A stretch of DNA of 64,000 nt from Streptomyces rapamycinicus NRRL 5491 (GCF_024298965.1 NZ_CP085193.1:9610001-9674000), one strand, 5' to 3'; shown: positions 25,568 to 35,166, numbered from the stretch's first letter. The notes: generated by a model from the letters alone, not told the origin. Program-made: numbers and translations.

Positions 25568-26559
25568 AGGTTCTGGTAACCGGCGGTCTTGGTGTCAACG
25601 GCGCCTGGGCCGTACGACGACTCCTGGCCGAAGGCCACCAGGTCACAGTGCTGGACGTGCGTCCGGACTTCGACCTGCTGCCCGACCTGGAACCCCACTT
25701 CGAGTTCGTGCAACAGGATCTGATGGACGTCGAGGGGCTGGGCCGGCTGATGACCAGCCGACACATCGACACCGTCGCCCATCTCGCCGCCGTCGTGGTG
25801 GCGCCGTCCGATCCTTACCGGGCATTCGAAGTCAACGCACTGGGCTCGGTCGGCGTACTGGAAGCCGCGCGCCAGGCGGAGGTGCGACGGGTCGTCTACA
25901 CCAGTTCCAAGGCGGTGTACGCCCCGATCACGGGCGAGTTCGCCCACCCCACCTACGTGCCGGTCACCGAGGACTACCCCCGCGGCCCCACACCCGGTCT
26001 GCGGGCATACGGTGCCTCCAAGATCCTGAGTGAGGAGGCCGGACGGGTATACGCCGAGCGTTTCGGCATGGACTTCGTGGCCCTGCGGTTCGGCGCGATC
26101 TACGGACCGGGCAAGAAGGCCCGCCACGGTCCCGTCGGAGTCCACAGTCGCATCATCGAGAACGCGATGCTGGGCGTTCCCGCCACAGTCGGCCGCGGAG
26201 GCCAGCAGGGCGACGACATGATGTACGCCAAGGACGTTGCCCAGGCCATCGTGCGCGCCTGTACCAGCACGAACCTCGGCTCCTGGGTGTACAACATCGG
26301 CACGGGCGCACGCTCCACACTGGAAGACTTCGCGGACGCGGTGCGCGCCCGGTACCCGTCTGCCGACATCACCATCGGCCGAGGGTTCGAATATCTCGGC
26401 ATCGGCCCCGTGCACGGTGTCATGGACATCACCCGCGCACGCCGTGACCTCGGCTACGGGCCCGAGTTCGACCTGGCGTCAGGTGTCGCCGACTACGTCG
26501 AGTCGCTGACGCGGCTGGGGATCGAGCCACAGGCCCAGACCGACGAGAGCAGTTGGTGA
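25564..26559 (+). CDS. NAD-dependent epimerase/dehydratase (extended SDR)
   Basis: 331 residues from the ATG at 25564. The nucleotide motif TGGLGVNGAWAVRRLL is at residue 6, and the catalytic tyrosine and lysine are in YGASK near residue 150. The C-terminal substrate domain is of the sugar-nucleotide type, but members also act as ketone or alcohol dehydrogenases. Within this operon it probably oxidises a secondary alcohol to the ketone that the carboxylase would use, or processes the carboxylated product; this is inference. Coupled to the zinc-ribbon gene. Confidence 0.85.
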   Translation: MKVLVTGGLGVNGAWAVRRLLAEGHQVTVLDVRPDFDLLPDLEPHFEFVQQDLMDVEGLGRLMTSRHIDTVAHLAAVVVAPSDPYRAFEVNALGSVGVLEAARQAEVRRVVYTSSKAVYAPITGEFAHPTYVPVTEDYPRGPTPGLRAYGASKILSEEAGRVYAERFGMDFVALRFGAIYGPGKKARHGPVGVHSRIIENAMLGVPATVGRGGQQGDDMMYAKDVAQAIVRACTSTNLGSWVYNIGTGARSTLEDFADAVRARYPSADITIGRGFEYLGIGPVHGVMDITRARRDLGYGPEFDLASGVADYVESLTRLGIEPQAQTDESSW

Positions 26560-27809
26560 TCGCCATGCCCCAGGCGGCTCCCCGCACCTCGGCCGTCCTC
26601 TTGCTGTGCGCTGTGTGCATGGTCCTCGAGGGCTACGACGTCATCGCCTTCGGCGCCACCCTGCCGCACCTTCTGGCGGACTCTGGCTGGGGATTGACGT
26701 CCCGTCAGGCGGGCTTCCTCGGCAGCCTCACCCCCATCGGCATGCTCTTCGGCGCTCTCCTCATGGGATGGGCCGCGGACCTGATCGGCCGCCGACGGCT
26801 CGTCCTCATCAGCGTCTCCCTGTTCTCGGGGGCGATGCTCGCCTGCGGAATGGCGCCGAACGCGGAGCTCTTCGGCGTCAGCCGATTCGCGGTCGGGCTC
26901 GGTGTCGGAGGGGTACTGCCCACCGTCGCGGCGCTCGTCTACGAGCATTCCCCCGACCATCGCCGCAATCTCTACACCACCCTGGCCTTCGCCGGAGCGG
27001 GAGTCGGGGGCGCCCTGGCCGCCGTCATCGCCGCCACTCTCGTACCCGGCCTGGGCTTCCGCTTCGAGTTCCTGGCCGGGGGGCTGGCCGCGCTGATCGT
27101 GCTGCCTCTCGCCTACTTCCATCTGCCCCGTTCGGCGGATCTGCCCACAGCCGGGCAGGCGGCGGCCGAGTACTCCGGTCCACGGCGCTTCGCCGTCCTG
27201 TTCACCCGCCCCTACCTCCTCACGACAATCACGTTCGGCGCGGCGATGTTCAGCGCGCTGCTGGTGGTCTTCGGCCTGTCCACCTGGCTGCCCGTCCTCA
27301 TGCGAACCGCGGGATACCCCCTCGGATCGGCACTGACCTTCCTCGTCGTCCTCAATCTGGGCACAGCCGTCGGTCCCGTCGTCATGGGCAAGTTGGCTGA
27401 CCGGATCGGCTCTCGGCGGGCAGTGATCATCTCTTTCATGACGGCCGTCATGGGCGTCGCCACGCTGAGCCAGCCCCTGTCGATGCTGCTGGTGTACATC
27501 GCCGTGGTCCTCGCCGGTATCGGCAGCCTGGGCACCCAGATCCTGCTCAATGTGTACATCGCCGGCAGATACCCGGCCGAGTTCAGGGCGACCGCACTCG
27601 GCACCGCCCTCGCCCTGGGCCGCCTGGGCGGGATCGCCGGCCCTCTGTACGGAGGAGTGCTGCTGGACTCCCACCTGCCGTCGGCGTGGAACTTCTACGC
27701 CTTCGCGCTGCCCGCGGCGGTCGGAGCGCTGCTCATCGTCTTCCTGCCGCATCCCCGGCGGGAGTCCGAGCGGCCGATCAGCCTCAACGTCGTCAGAGAT
27801 CCGGTGTGA
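26556..27809 (+). CDS. MFS transporter, aromatic acid:H+ symporter type
   Basis: 417 residues with twelve predicted membrane helices. EGYDVIAFGATLP in helix 1 is the acidic motif of the aromatic acid:proton symporter (AAHS) family, and GWAADLIGRRRLVLIS is the MFS loop 2-3 signature; GKLADRIGSRRAVI repeats it in the second half. It presumably imports the substrate of the operon. The GTG at 26556 overlaps the upstream stop; the ATG at 26565 is an alternative, and neither has a strong ribosome site. Confidence 0.87.
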   Translation: MIAMPQAAPRTSAVLLLCAVCMVLEGYDVIAFGATLPHLLADSGWGLTSRQAGFLGSLTPIGMLFGALLMGWAADLIGRRRLVLISVSLFSGAMLACGMAPNAELFGVSRFAVGLGVGGVLPTVAALVYEHSPDHRRNLYTTLAFAGAGVGGALAAVIAATLVPGLGFRFEFLAGGLAALIVLPLAYFHLPRSADLPTAGQAAAEYSGPRRFAVLFTRPYLLTTITFGAAMFSALLVVFGLSTWLPVLMRTAGYPLGSALTFLVVLNLGTAVGPVVMGKLADRIGSRRAVIISFMTAVMGVATLSQPLSMLLVYIAVVLAGIGSLGTQILLNVYIAGRYPAEFRATALGTALALGRLGGIAGPLYGGVLLDSHLPSAWNFYAFALPAAVGALLIVFLPHPRRESERPISLNVVRDPV

Positions 27810-27889
27810 CCAGCCAGGGCCGACGCCCCCGCCCCCGTGATCACCGGGCCGACCCGCTGTGCGGGCCCCAAGCCGATCGGAGAAACGCA

Positions 27890-29524
27890 GTGCACAGCAC
27901 CATGCAGGGAGTCGGGCTCCAGATCCGCAGACTTCTCGAACACGGTTCCCGCATCCATGGGGACTCGCGGATCGTCACCGCGGGCCCGCACGGCCCGCGG
28001 TCCGCCACCTTCGCCGAAACAGGCCGGAACGCCGCACGTCTGGCGCATGCCCTGCACAGCCTCGGAGTGCGCGGCGGCGACCGCGTGGCCACCTTCATGT
28101 GGAACAACCAGGAGCACGCGGAGGTCTACTTCGCCGTGCCGGCGATGGGGGCCATCGTGCACCCATTGAACATCCGGTTGTTCCCCGAGCAGGTGGAGTA
28201 CATCGCCGACCACGCTCAGGACAAGGTCGTGATCGTCGACCACACCCTGGTCGGGACGCTGGCGTCCATTCTGCCGGGAAGCAAGGCCATCGAGCACGTC
28301 ATCGTCAATGGCCCCGCGGACCTCTCGCCCCTGGACGGCCTGGGCGTCGAAGTGCACTCGTATCAGGAACTGACCGCCAACGCGCCCCTCTCCTACGCGT
28401 GGCCCGACATCGACGAGAACGCCCCGGCCGCCATGTGCTACACCTCGGGCACCACCGGCGGCCCGAAGGGAGTGGTGTACAGCCATCGTTCCGTCTACCT
28501 GCACGCGCTGGCGAGTTCACTGCCGGACGCCTTCGGACTCTCGGAACGGGACCTGGTACTGGCCATCGTCCCGCAGTTTCATGTCATGGCCTGGGGACTG
28601 CCGTACGCGGCATTCCTCACCGGCGCCTCGCTGGCCATGCCCGACCGGTTCCTCTCGCCGGAACCACTGGCCGAGTTCATCCAGGCGGTTCGTCCCAACA
28701 AGGGTGCTGGCGTCCCGACCGTATGGAGCGGCCTGTTGCAGTACGCGCGCCGGCAACCCGGGACCGATCTGTCTTCCTTGCAGGAAGCCGTCGTCGGCGG
28801 CTCAGCCATGCCCGACTCCCTGATGCGGGCGTTCGCCGAGGAGCACGGCGTGACCGCGCTGCAGGCCTGGGGAATGACGGAGATGTCGCCGCTGGGCACC
28901 ATCGCCCGGCCACCGGCCACTGCCCACGGCGATACCGAGCGCACGTACCGGCTGACCCAAGGCCGCTTCCTGGCACCGGTGGAAGCCAAAATCATCGACA
29001 ACACCGGCGCCGAACTTCCCTGGGACGACGCATCGGTGGGAGAGCTCCTGGTACGAGGCCCATGGATCACGGCGACCTACGTCGGCGACGGGGAACCCGA
29101 CCCTGACAAGTTCGACTCCGGCTGGCTGCGCACGGGCGACGTGGGGCGCATCTCGCCGGACGGTTACCTGACACTCACCGACCGGGCCAAGGACGTCATC
29201 AAGTCCGGTGGCGAGTGGATCTCCTCCGTCGAACTGGAGAATCACCTCATGGGCCACCCGGCGGTCGCCGAGGCAGCCGTGGTCGGGGTGCCCGACGACA
29301 GGTGGGGCGAGCGGCCGCTGGCCGTGGTCGTCGCGGCACCGGGCCATGACGTCACGACGCAGGAGCTGCGGGAGTTTCTCAGCAGCCATATCGCACGCTG
29401 GCAGCTGCCGGAACGCTGGGCCTTTGTGACGGAGGTGCCGCGTACGTCGGTTGGCAAGTTCGACAAGAAGGAGCTTCGGCGCCTGCATGCCGACGGACTG
29501 CTCTCCGTCACTGTTCAGTCCTAG
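27890..29524 (+). CDS. Acyl-CoA ligase (AMP-dependent synthetase)
   Basis: 544 residues starting at the GTG at 27890, seven bases after GGAG; the ATG at 27902 is an alternative. The phosphate loop YTSGTTGGPKG lies near residue 185, GMTEMSPLG near 325, the hinge TGDVGRISPDGYLTLTDR near 415, and the catalytic lysine in VGKFDKKELRR near 525. The closest families are medium- and long-chain or aryl acyl-CoA ligases. In acetophenone degradation a ligase activates the carboxylation product; an analogous step is proposed. It ends in a 17-base convergent overlap with the phosphatase gene. Confidence 0.88.
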   Translation: MHSTMQGVGLQIRRLLEHGSRIHGDSRIVTAGPHGPRSATFAETGRNAARLAHALHSLGVRGGDRVATFMWNNQEHAEVYFAVPAMGAIVHPLNIRLFPEQVEYIADHAQDKVVIVDHTLVGTLASILPGSKAIEHVIVNGPADLSPLDGLGVEVHSYQELTANAPLSYAWPDIDENAPAAMCYTSGTTGGPKGVVYSHRSVYLHALASSLPDAFGLSERDLVLAIVPQFHVMAWGLPYAAFLTGASLAMPDRFLSPEPLAEFIQAVRPNKGAGVPTVWSGLLQYARRQPGTDLSSLQEAVVGGSAMPDSLMRAFAEEHGVTALQAWGMTEMSPLGTIARPPATAHGDTERTYRLTQGRFLAPVEAKIIDNTGAELPWDDASVGELLVRGPWITATYVGDGEPDPDKFDSGWLRTGDVGRISPDGYLTLTDRAKDVIKSGGEWISSVELENHLMGHPAVAEAAVVGVPDDRWGERPLAVVVAAPGHDVTTQELREFLSSHIARWQLPERWAFVTEVPRTSVGKFDKKELRRLHADGLLSVTVQS

Positions 29525-31901
29525 CGCCGGCGGCGGCAAGGGGCTGTTCCGTCCAGATGGTCTTTCCGGTATGCCCGTACCGGCAGCCCCAGCGGGACGC
29601 GAGCTGGGCCACGAGGAACAGGCCGCGACCTCCCTCGTCGGTGGTACGAGCCCGGCGCAGCCGCGGCTGAGTGTTGCTGGGGTCGGAGATCTCGCATACC
29701 AACACGTCCTCGCGGATGAGCCGCAGCCCTACCGGCCCGCCGGCGTAGCGGATGGCATTGGTGACCAGCTCACTCACCAGCAATTCGGTGGTGAACGCGA
29801 CGTCCTCCACGTCCAGCCCCCAGGCCGAGAGCTGGCGGGTAGTGGCCTCTCGGGCGCTTGCCACCTGGGTCAGGTCGGCGGCGAACTCCCAGCTCGCGAC
29901 GTTGTCCGACGGGATCGCCCGGGTGCGGGCCAGGAGCAGGGCGATGTCGTCCCGGGCCGGGGCATCGCTTGTGTCGGTGAGCAGGGAGCGGCCGATGTCG
30001 TCCAGGGTCCGACCAGGGCCACCAAAGGCGGCGAGATCGTCGGTCAGTTGCTGGATTCCGGCAGCGAGATCGTGATCTCCGTGTTCGACCAGCCCGTCGG
30101 TGTAGAGAGCGAGGATGGATCCGGGCGCCACATGGGTCTCGGCGACCTCGAAGGGCATGCCCCCCACCCCGAGGGGAGGCCCAGGGGTGACGTCGATGTC
30201 CCGCACCGTGCCATCGGGCCTGACCACTATGGGAGGCGGATGACCCGCGCTGGCCATCGTGCAGCGTCCGGTGACGGGATCGTAGACAACGTACAGGCAG
30301 GTCGCACCGACCGTGTCCTGCTGTCCATGAGGCGCCTCGTTGCCGAGTTGCTGGACGAGGTCATCGACATGCGTGAGGAGTTCGTCCGGCTCCATTTCCA
30401 GGTCGGCAAGGGTATGGATGGCGGCCCGGAGCCGTCCCATCGTGGCGGTGGCCGGCAGGCCGTGACCCGTCACGTCCCCGATGATGAGGGCGACCCGCAG
30501 GGAAGGCAGGGGGATGGCTTCGAACCAGTCTCCGCTGATGTCGGCCCCATTTCCGGCGGGCCGGTAGAAGCCGGTGGTTTCGGCCGCTGGAGTGTCCGTG
30601 GCGGCGCGGGGAAGCAGGCGCTGTTGCAGGACGACTGCTTCGCGGTGCTCGCGGGTGTATCGGCGGGCATTGTCGACGCTCAGCGCACCGCGGCTGGCGA
30701 TCTCCGTCAGCAACTCCGCGTCCGCCTGGTCAAATGGCTCAGGCCGACTGGTCCGCCAGACCACAACGGCTCCGAGCACGAGCCCTCGGGCGAACAGAGG
30801 TGCCGCCACCAACGAGTGCCCGTGCTCGGGAATCAAGAACGCGGCCAGTTGCGAGTCGAAGTCGATCATGGCCATGAAGGCCGTCCGGTCCGGTGCCACC
30901 ACGGTCTCGCCGTGCTGGACCCTGCGCAGGACGGGTACGTCCGGCATCGGCGGCTCATCGCCGAGTTCGGGGGGCCAGAGCCCGGGTGGCCAGGGAGCGA
31001 CCGATGCCGCGGCGGCCCTGCGCAGGTGCCACTGTCCCGGGCCGGCCAGTTTCGGAGGCTCGTCACCCTCGAGCACGGCTTCGGCGAGGCTGACCCAGGC
31101 CAGGTCACCGAGTGCCGGGACGAGAACGTCAACCAAGTCCTGAGCTGTGCGCAGGACGTCGAGGGAACGGCCGACCCGTGTTGCCGCCTCATGGCGCAGA
31201 TCCAGGTGGTAGCTGGAGCGCTGCTGCTCGGTAATGTCGGTGAACAGGGTGGCGAGGCCGGTGGGCTGCCCCTTCGCATCCTCCAGTCTGAAGGCTGACA
31301 GGGACAAGCACCATTCTTTACCGGGCCCGCGGGGCGTCCGAACACGCTGCTTCCGATCGATCATCGGGATGCCGGTGACCAGTACCCGCCGCAGCGCTGC
31401 CGCGGCGTCCGGATCAGAGATGATCTCGCGCAGTTGGCTGTCGACCACCCGGATCCCACCGAACATATCGGGGGTGACGTTGCTGTGGAGGGTCATCAGG
31501 TCCATGTCGTGGATGCCGAGCCCCACCCGGTCCTGCGCCAGAAGCGCGCGCACGACAGCCTCGTCCCGCCCCCAGCCGGTGACGCGGAGCGTGGGCGCGG
31601 CCAGGACGAGGAGGTCGGATGTGCCGTCCAACGGCAGTACGTCGAAGGCGACGTCAACCGCGCGGCCGGAACGATGACGCAGCAGCGCCTGCCCCGCGCT
31701 TCCGGGCCCGCACGTCGGATCCGATTGCTGGACGAGCAGTCGCCGGAGCGAGTGACCGCAAACGTCCGCGGGGGAGCGGTCCAGCAGTCGCGCAGCCGTC
31801 CGGGACCATCCCCGCACGATGCCGTTGCCATCGACCAGGGCGGCCGCCACGTCGCCGAACGGGAACGCTTCGCCTCGCTCATGATCGCTGAAGGAGTTCA
31901 T
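29508..31901 (-). CDS. PAS-GAF-SpoIIE phosphatase with C-terminal RsbW-like ATPase
   Basis: 797 residues from the ATG at 31901, which has GAGGAG four bases upstream. Order: PAS (about 10-110), second PAS (115-240, closing LFTDITEQQR), GAF (260-420), PP2C/SpoIIE phosphatase (about 430-650, with GDWFEAIPL, GDVTGHGLPA and LYTDGLVE), and a histidine-kinase-like ATPase (680-790, with ELVTNAIRYAGG and TTDEGGRGLFLV). The last two modules unite an RsbU-type phosphatase and an RsbW-type anti-sigma kinase in one chain. No membrane segment, so cytoplasmic sensing is likely. Confidence 0.9.
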   Translation of the reverse strand: MNSFSDHERGEAFPFGDVAAALVDGNGIVRGWSRTAARLLDRSPADVCGHSLRRLLVQQSDPTCGPGSAGQALLRHRSGRAVDVAFDVLPLDGTSDLLVLAAPTLRVTGWGRDEAVVRALLAQDRVGLGIHDMDLMTLHSNVTPDMFGGIRVVDSQLREIISDPDAAAALRRVLVTGIPMIDRKQRVRTPRGPGKEWCLSLSAFRLEDAKGQPTGLATLFTDITEQQRSSYHLDLRHEAATRVGRSLDVLRTAQDLVDVLVPALGDLAWVSLAEAVLEGDEPPKLAGPGQWHLRRAAAASVAPWPPGLWPPELGDEPPMPDVPVLRRVQHGETVVAPDRTAFMAMIDFDSQLAAFLIPEHGHSLVAAPLFARGLVLGAVVVWRTSRPEPFDQADAELLTEIASRGALSVDNARRYTREHREAVVLQQRLLPRAATDTPAAETTGFYRPAGNGADISGDWFEAIPLPSLRVALIIGDVTGHGLPATATMGRLRAAIHTLADLEMEPDELLTHVDDLVQQLGNEAPHGQQDTVGATCLYVVYDPVTGRCTMASAGHPPPIVVRPDGTVRDIDVTPGPPLGVGGMPFEVAETHVAPGSILALYTDGLVEHGDHDLAAGIQQLTDDLAAFGGPGRTLDDIGRSLLTDTSDAPARDDIALLLARTRAIPSDNVASWEFAADLTQVASAREATTRQLSAWGLDVEDVAFTTELLVSELVTNAIRYAGGPVGLRLIREDVLVCEISDPSNTQPRLRRARTTDEGGRGLFLVAQLASRWGCRYGHTGKTIWTEQPLAAAGARTEQ

Positions 31902-32116
31902 CTCGCTCCTCATTAGCGATGCTACCTGCCCGGAACACTGCATCCATTATGTCCAATCTGGTGGCATATGTTCCATGGATGGGCGGCATCCCTCGCGCGG
32001 CGAACGGCTCTGGGTGCCTCGGTCCGCGTCGACGGCAGGGTGAATCGCTACTTAGGGCCCACGTCCGATGACCCTCGGTGTGCTCCCATTGTCCAGGCCG
32101 ACGGCATAAGAGGTCG

Positions 32117-32160
32117 TTTATGCATGCATAGAAAAAGCGATAATTGCCTTTATGTATGCA
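32117..32160. promoter_or_regulatory. Direct repeat with internal palindrome upstream of the SDR pair
   Basis: TTTATGCATGCA (32117-32128) and TTTATGTATGCA (32149-32160) are 11/12 identical with a 32-base period, close to three helical turns. The first copy includes the 12-base palindrome TATGCATGCATA (32119-32130). They lie in the AT-rich 442-base gap between divergent phosphatase and SDR genes, where no other gene is visible. A tandem-dimer regulator site is plausible; no regulator gene is adjacent. Confidence 0.45.
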
Positions 32161-32343
32161 GGGGCCTACCGTTCGGTGTGAGCAAGGCCGCAGTGCGGAG
32201 AATGCTGGAAAAAGACATTGCACGGCCTATTCGTCCTGCCAGTCGCTGAGCGCGCCAGCATATTGAAGCACACACTGGGTGCGCCGGACCAATACGTTCT
32301 TCGAACCTGGCGGCGATCTTATGGCCTCATCGAAAGGATCGTC

Positions 32344-33132
32344 ATGATTCCTGAGCGAGCACCCGGAGCCAGTCAGCTCAAGGTAGATCTGCGCGACCGT
32401 GTCGCTATCGTCGCTGGGGCCGGTCGCGGTATTGGAGCTGCCGCGGCGCGGACCCTCGCCACGGCAGGGGCCGCGGTCGTGTGCGGAGCGCGTTCGCGGG
32501 ACGAACTCGACGCACTGGTGAAAGAGATCGAGGAGGCGGGAGGGGAGGCGACTGGTGTTTGTGTGGACATCGCCGACCCGGACTCCGTGGAGGGTCTTGT
32601 GCAGGCGGCGGTCGACCAATACGGTCGCCTCGATCTCGCCTTCAACAACGCCGCAGCGCATGCCGAAGGGCCGTTGCACGAACTGACCATCGAGGATTTC
32701 GACCGGGTGGTCGGCGTCAATCTGCGTGGCACATTCATATGCCTCAAGCACGAGATCAGCGCCATGCTGTCCAGTGGTGGTGGTGCCATCGTCAACACGG
32801 CATCGGTGGGTGGCGTTATCGGCGAGAAATTCATCTCTCCGTACATCGCCAGCAAGCATGGCGTCGTCGGACTGACCAAGGCTGCGGCGCTCGACTACGC
32901 GGACCGCGGCATCCGGGTCAATTGTCTCGCGCCCGGCGCGACCCGTACGAGGATGCTGTTGGACTGGCTCAGTACCGACGAAATGATGGAAGCGATAGTT
33001 GGCAAGACCCCGATCGGCCGCCTCGCGGATCCGCAGGAAATCGCCAATGTAGCGGTCTTCCTGCTCTCCGACGCCGCGTCCTTCGTCACCGGTGCGACCT
33101 ACTTGGCAGACGGTGGACTGGTCGTCCCCTAG
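32344..33132 (+). CDS. SDR-family oxidoreductase
   Basis: 262 residues from the ATG at 32344. Features: AGAGRGIGAAAA cofactor motif near residue 24, NNAA strand near 100, catalytic serine in NTASVGG and YIASK near 165, and LADGG at the C-terminus. It is most like glucose/cyclohexanol-type dehydrogenases of the family. First of two SDR genes followed by decayed reductase and P450 genes, an arrangement typical of alicyclic or terpene oxidation clusters. An open frame back to 32218 lacks SDR features. Confidence 0.9.
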   Translation: MIPERAPGASQLKVDLRDRVAIVAGAGRGIGAAAARTLATAGAAVVCGARSRDELDALVKEIEEAGGEATGVCVDIADPDSVEGLVQAAVDQYGRLDLAFNNAAAHAEGPLHELTIEDFDRVVGVNLRGTFICLKHEISAMLSSGGGAIVNTASVGGVIGEKFISPYIASKHGVVGLTKAAALDYADRGIRVNCLAPGATRTRMLLDWLSTDEMMEAIVGKTPIGRLADPQEIANVAVFLLSDAASFVTGATYLADGGLVVP

Positions 33133-33203
33133 CTTGGCCCCTTCTTCGCTCATACAGATTCACAACCATCACCCTATGTCTCACTCAACGACGAGGAGTA
33201 CTC

Positions 33204-34022
33204 ATGGAATTCGCAGGCAAGATAGCGGTGATAACCGCCGGAGCCGGTGGGATCGGCCGTGCGTGCGCCGCCGCGCTCGCCCACCAGGGCAGCACGGTGG
33301 TGATCGCCGACATTGATGCCGCGGGCGCCGCGCAGACTGCCGAGGAGATTCGCGCTCTGGGCCGTGAGTCGGTCGGTATCCGTTGCGACGTCACAAGCGA
33401 CCGCGATGTACAGGCGCTGGCCGATCAGGTGGTCGAGCGGTTCGGCCGCGTGGATCTCCTGCACAATCACGCGGGTATCGGCGTGGCCGGGTCTCCTGAC
33501 CAGATCCCACTTGAGGAGTGGGAGCGGGTGTTGCAGTTCAACGTCTTGAGCCAGGTGCGCGGCGTGATGGCCTTCCTGCCCCATCTGAAGAAGACCCGCG
33601 GGCACGTGGTCAACACGACATCGAGCCTCGGAGTCGTCGCCGGGCATCCGATCTCGCCGATGGTCGCGCCGTACATCACTTCCAAGAACGCGATCGTCGG
33701 TATGACGCAGTGCCTCGCTGAGTGGCTGCGGCCTCAAGGAGTTGGGGCTTCTCTGCTGGCTCCAGACCACACCGCGACAAATTTCGATAACACCGTCAAG
33801 TTCTACGGCGTTCCGGTGGATCAGGGCGATGATGGTGCGGCAGCCATCGAGGACAAGGTGCCCTACGGAATCCAGCAGCCGGAGGAGATCGGCCGGGCCT
33901 ACGTCGAGGGGCTGCGCGAGGGCCGTTTTCTGCTCTCCTCGACACCGGATGTCGCGGATATGCTCCGTCGTCAGGCCGAGGGCCTGCTCGACCCGAGCGC
34001 GCTTCACGGCGTCTACGCTTAA
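33204..34022 (+). CDS. SDR-family oxidoreductase
   Basis: 272 residues from the ATG at 33204, which follows ACGAGGAG. TAGAGGIGRACA replaces the usual TGxxxGIG with alanine at the second position; the NHAG strand, the serine in NTTSSLG and the YITSK pair are present. The C-terminal VDGG tail of classical SDRs is replaced by a longer helical extension (ADMLRRQAEGLLDPSALHG). It is read with the SDR at 32344, 71 bases upstream, and with the broken reductase and P450 downstream. Confidence 0.88.
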   Translation: MEFAGKIAVITAGAGGIGRACAAALAHQGSTVVIADIDAAGAAQTAEEIRALGRESVGIRCDVTSDRDVQALADQVVERFGRVDLLHNHAGIGVAGSPDQIPLEEWERVLQFNVLSQVRGVMAFLPHLKKTRGHVVNTTSSLGVVAGHPISPMVAPYITSKNAIVGMTQCLAEWLRPQGVGASLLAPDHTATNFDNTVKFYGVPVDQGDDGAAAIEDKVPYGIQQPEEIGRAYVEGLREGRFLLSSTPDVADMLRRQAEGLLDPSALHGVYA

Positions 34023-34185
34023 GCCCCTTCATCCACCGGTTCCCCCTTCATGAAGCGAACTCGGCGATCCGCGTCGCCGGGCGGGATTCCCATGACCTTG
34101 GGGCTATCAAGGTCGTGCTCCTGCCTGATCGGTAGAGATTTCCGGTCGACGTCGTCACACCGCGATCGGACTGGAGAAGCCGCTC

Positions 34186-34610
34186 ATGCACCTGTTGGTG
34201 ACCCATAAGCAAAGCATCGCTGAGAATGTCGTCGCCTTGACACTGAGCGATCCCGATGGCAGTCGTATCGATGGGCCCCGAAACGACTTCCCGCTGATAC
34301 CCGCTCGCCGGTACGTGTTCATCGCGGGCGGGATCGGCATCACGCCGATCCTGCCCATGGTGTCGGAGGTGGAGCGTTCGGGGGCCGAGTGGCAGCTTTA
34401 CTACGGAGGGCGGCGTCGCGCCTCCATGGCGTTCCTGGACGAGCTGGCCCGGTACGGGGACCGGGTGCACGTGTACCCGGAGGACGAGCAGGGCTTGCTT
34501 CCCCTGTCCGCGGTGCTGAGGCGTTCGAGGTTCGTCTGGCACGGTCCGGCCACACACTCACGGTTCCGCCGGGCAAGTCGATCCTGGAAGTCGTCGAGGA
34601 ACGCGTGTTC
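34186..34610 (+). pseudogene. Phthalate-dioxygenase-reductase-like protein, truncated
   Basis: Readable parts are the first strand ([14 protein letters not shown]), then directly [26 protein letters not shown] with the NAD-binding GGIGITPI motif. About 70 residues of the flavin domain between them are deleted. In another frame the start of the 2Fe-2S domain follows ([20 protein letters not shown]) but stops before the cysteine cluster. It cannot bind an iron-sulfur cluster as encoded. The remaining text runs in frame into the P450 fragment. Confidence 0.7.
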
Positions 34611-35166
34611 GGTCAGCCCAACGTGCTGAGCGCGGAGGGGCAGACGCACGGCGAGCTGCGGCGAGTGATCGACCCGCCACTGCTCCAGGAGCCGGGCCAC
34701 GCTTGCGGGTCCACTTTCTTGGGTCTGACGACCCGACCCGAGCGGCTCGGTCGGGTCGTGGAGAATCCCGCCTCTCCCGAAGGCCGTCGCAGAGGGGCTG
34801 CGCTGGTTGTCGCCGCTGTTCAGCGGGGCCTCCAGGGTGCCGAACCGCGACATTGAGCTGTCCGGCGTGCGGCTGCGTCAGGGTGACACGGTGTGGCTGT
34901 GCTACGGCTCGGCCAATCACGACGAGGCCGAGTTCGACCGGCCGGAGATTTACGATTTCGACCGTCCTGCGCATGGTCGTCTGGCATTCGGCACCGGCCG
35001 CCACGCCTGCTCCGGCAGTGCCTTCGCACCACAGATCGCACGCATCGCGCTGGAGGAGTTGCTCGCTCGCCATCCCCGCATCCGTCTCGAACCCGATCAC
35101 GAAATCATCGTCCGCGGGTGGATGTTCCGGGGTGCCACCGAACTACCCGTCCGCATGCCGCGCTGA
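34608..35166 (+). pseudogene. Cytochrome P450 remnant
   Basis: An early segment ([20 protein letters not shown], similar to the B-C region before helix C) is followed by a deletion of about 150-200 residues. In a new frame the K-helix ExxR (EGLRW, near 34798) leads to [18 protein letters not shown] and the intact heme-ligand motif [10 protein letters not shown] near 34990, ending at 35166. The I helix is missing, so no active enzyme can be made. Order after two SDR genes and a reductase suggests a former hydroxylase system. Confidence 0.75.

Noticed and set aside
26493..27752. 419-residue open frame on the minus strand
   Set aside because: Antisense to the MFS transporter; very hydrophilic Gln/Glu/Asp/Gly text typical of the complement of membrane-protein codons.
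29451..31298. 615-residue open frame on the plus strand
   Set aside because: Antisense to the SpoIIE phosphatase, which has clear domains and a ribosome site on the other strand.
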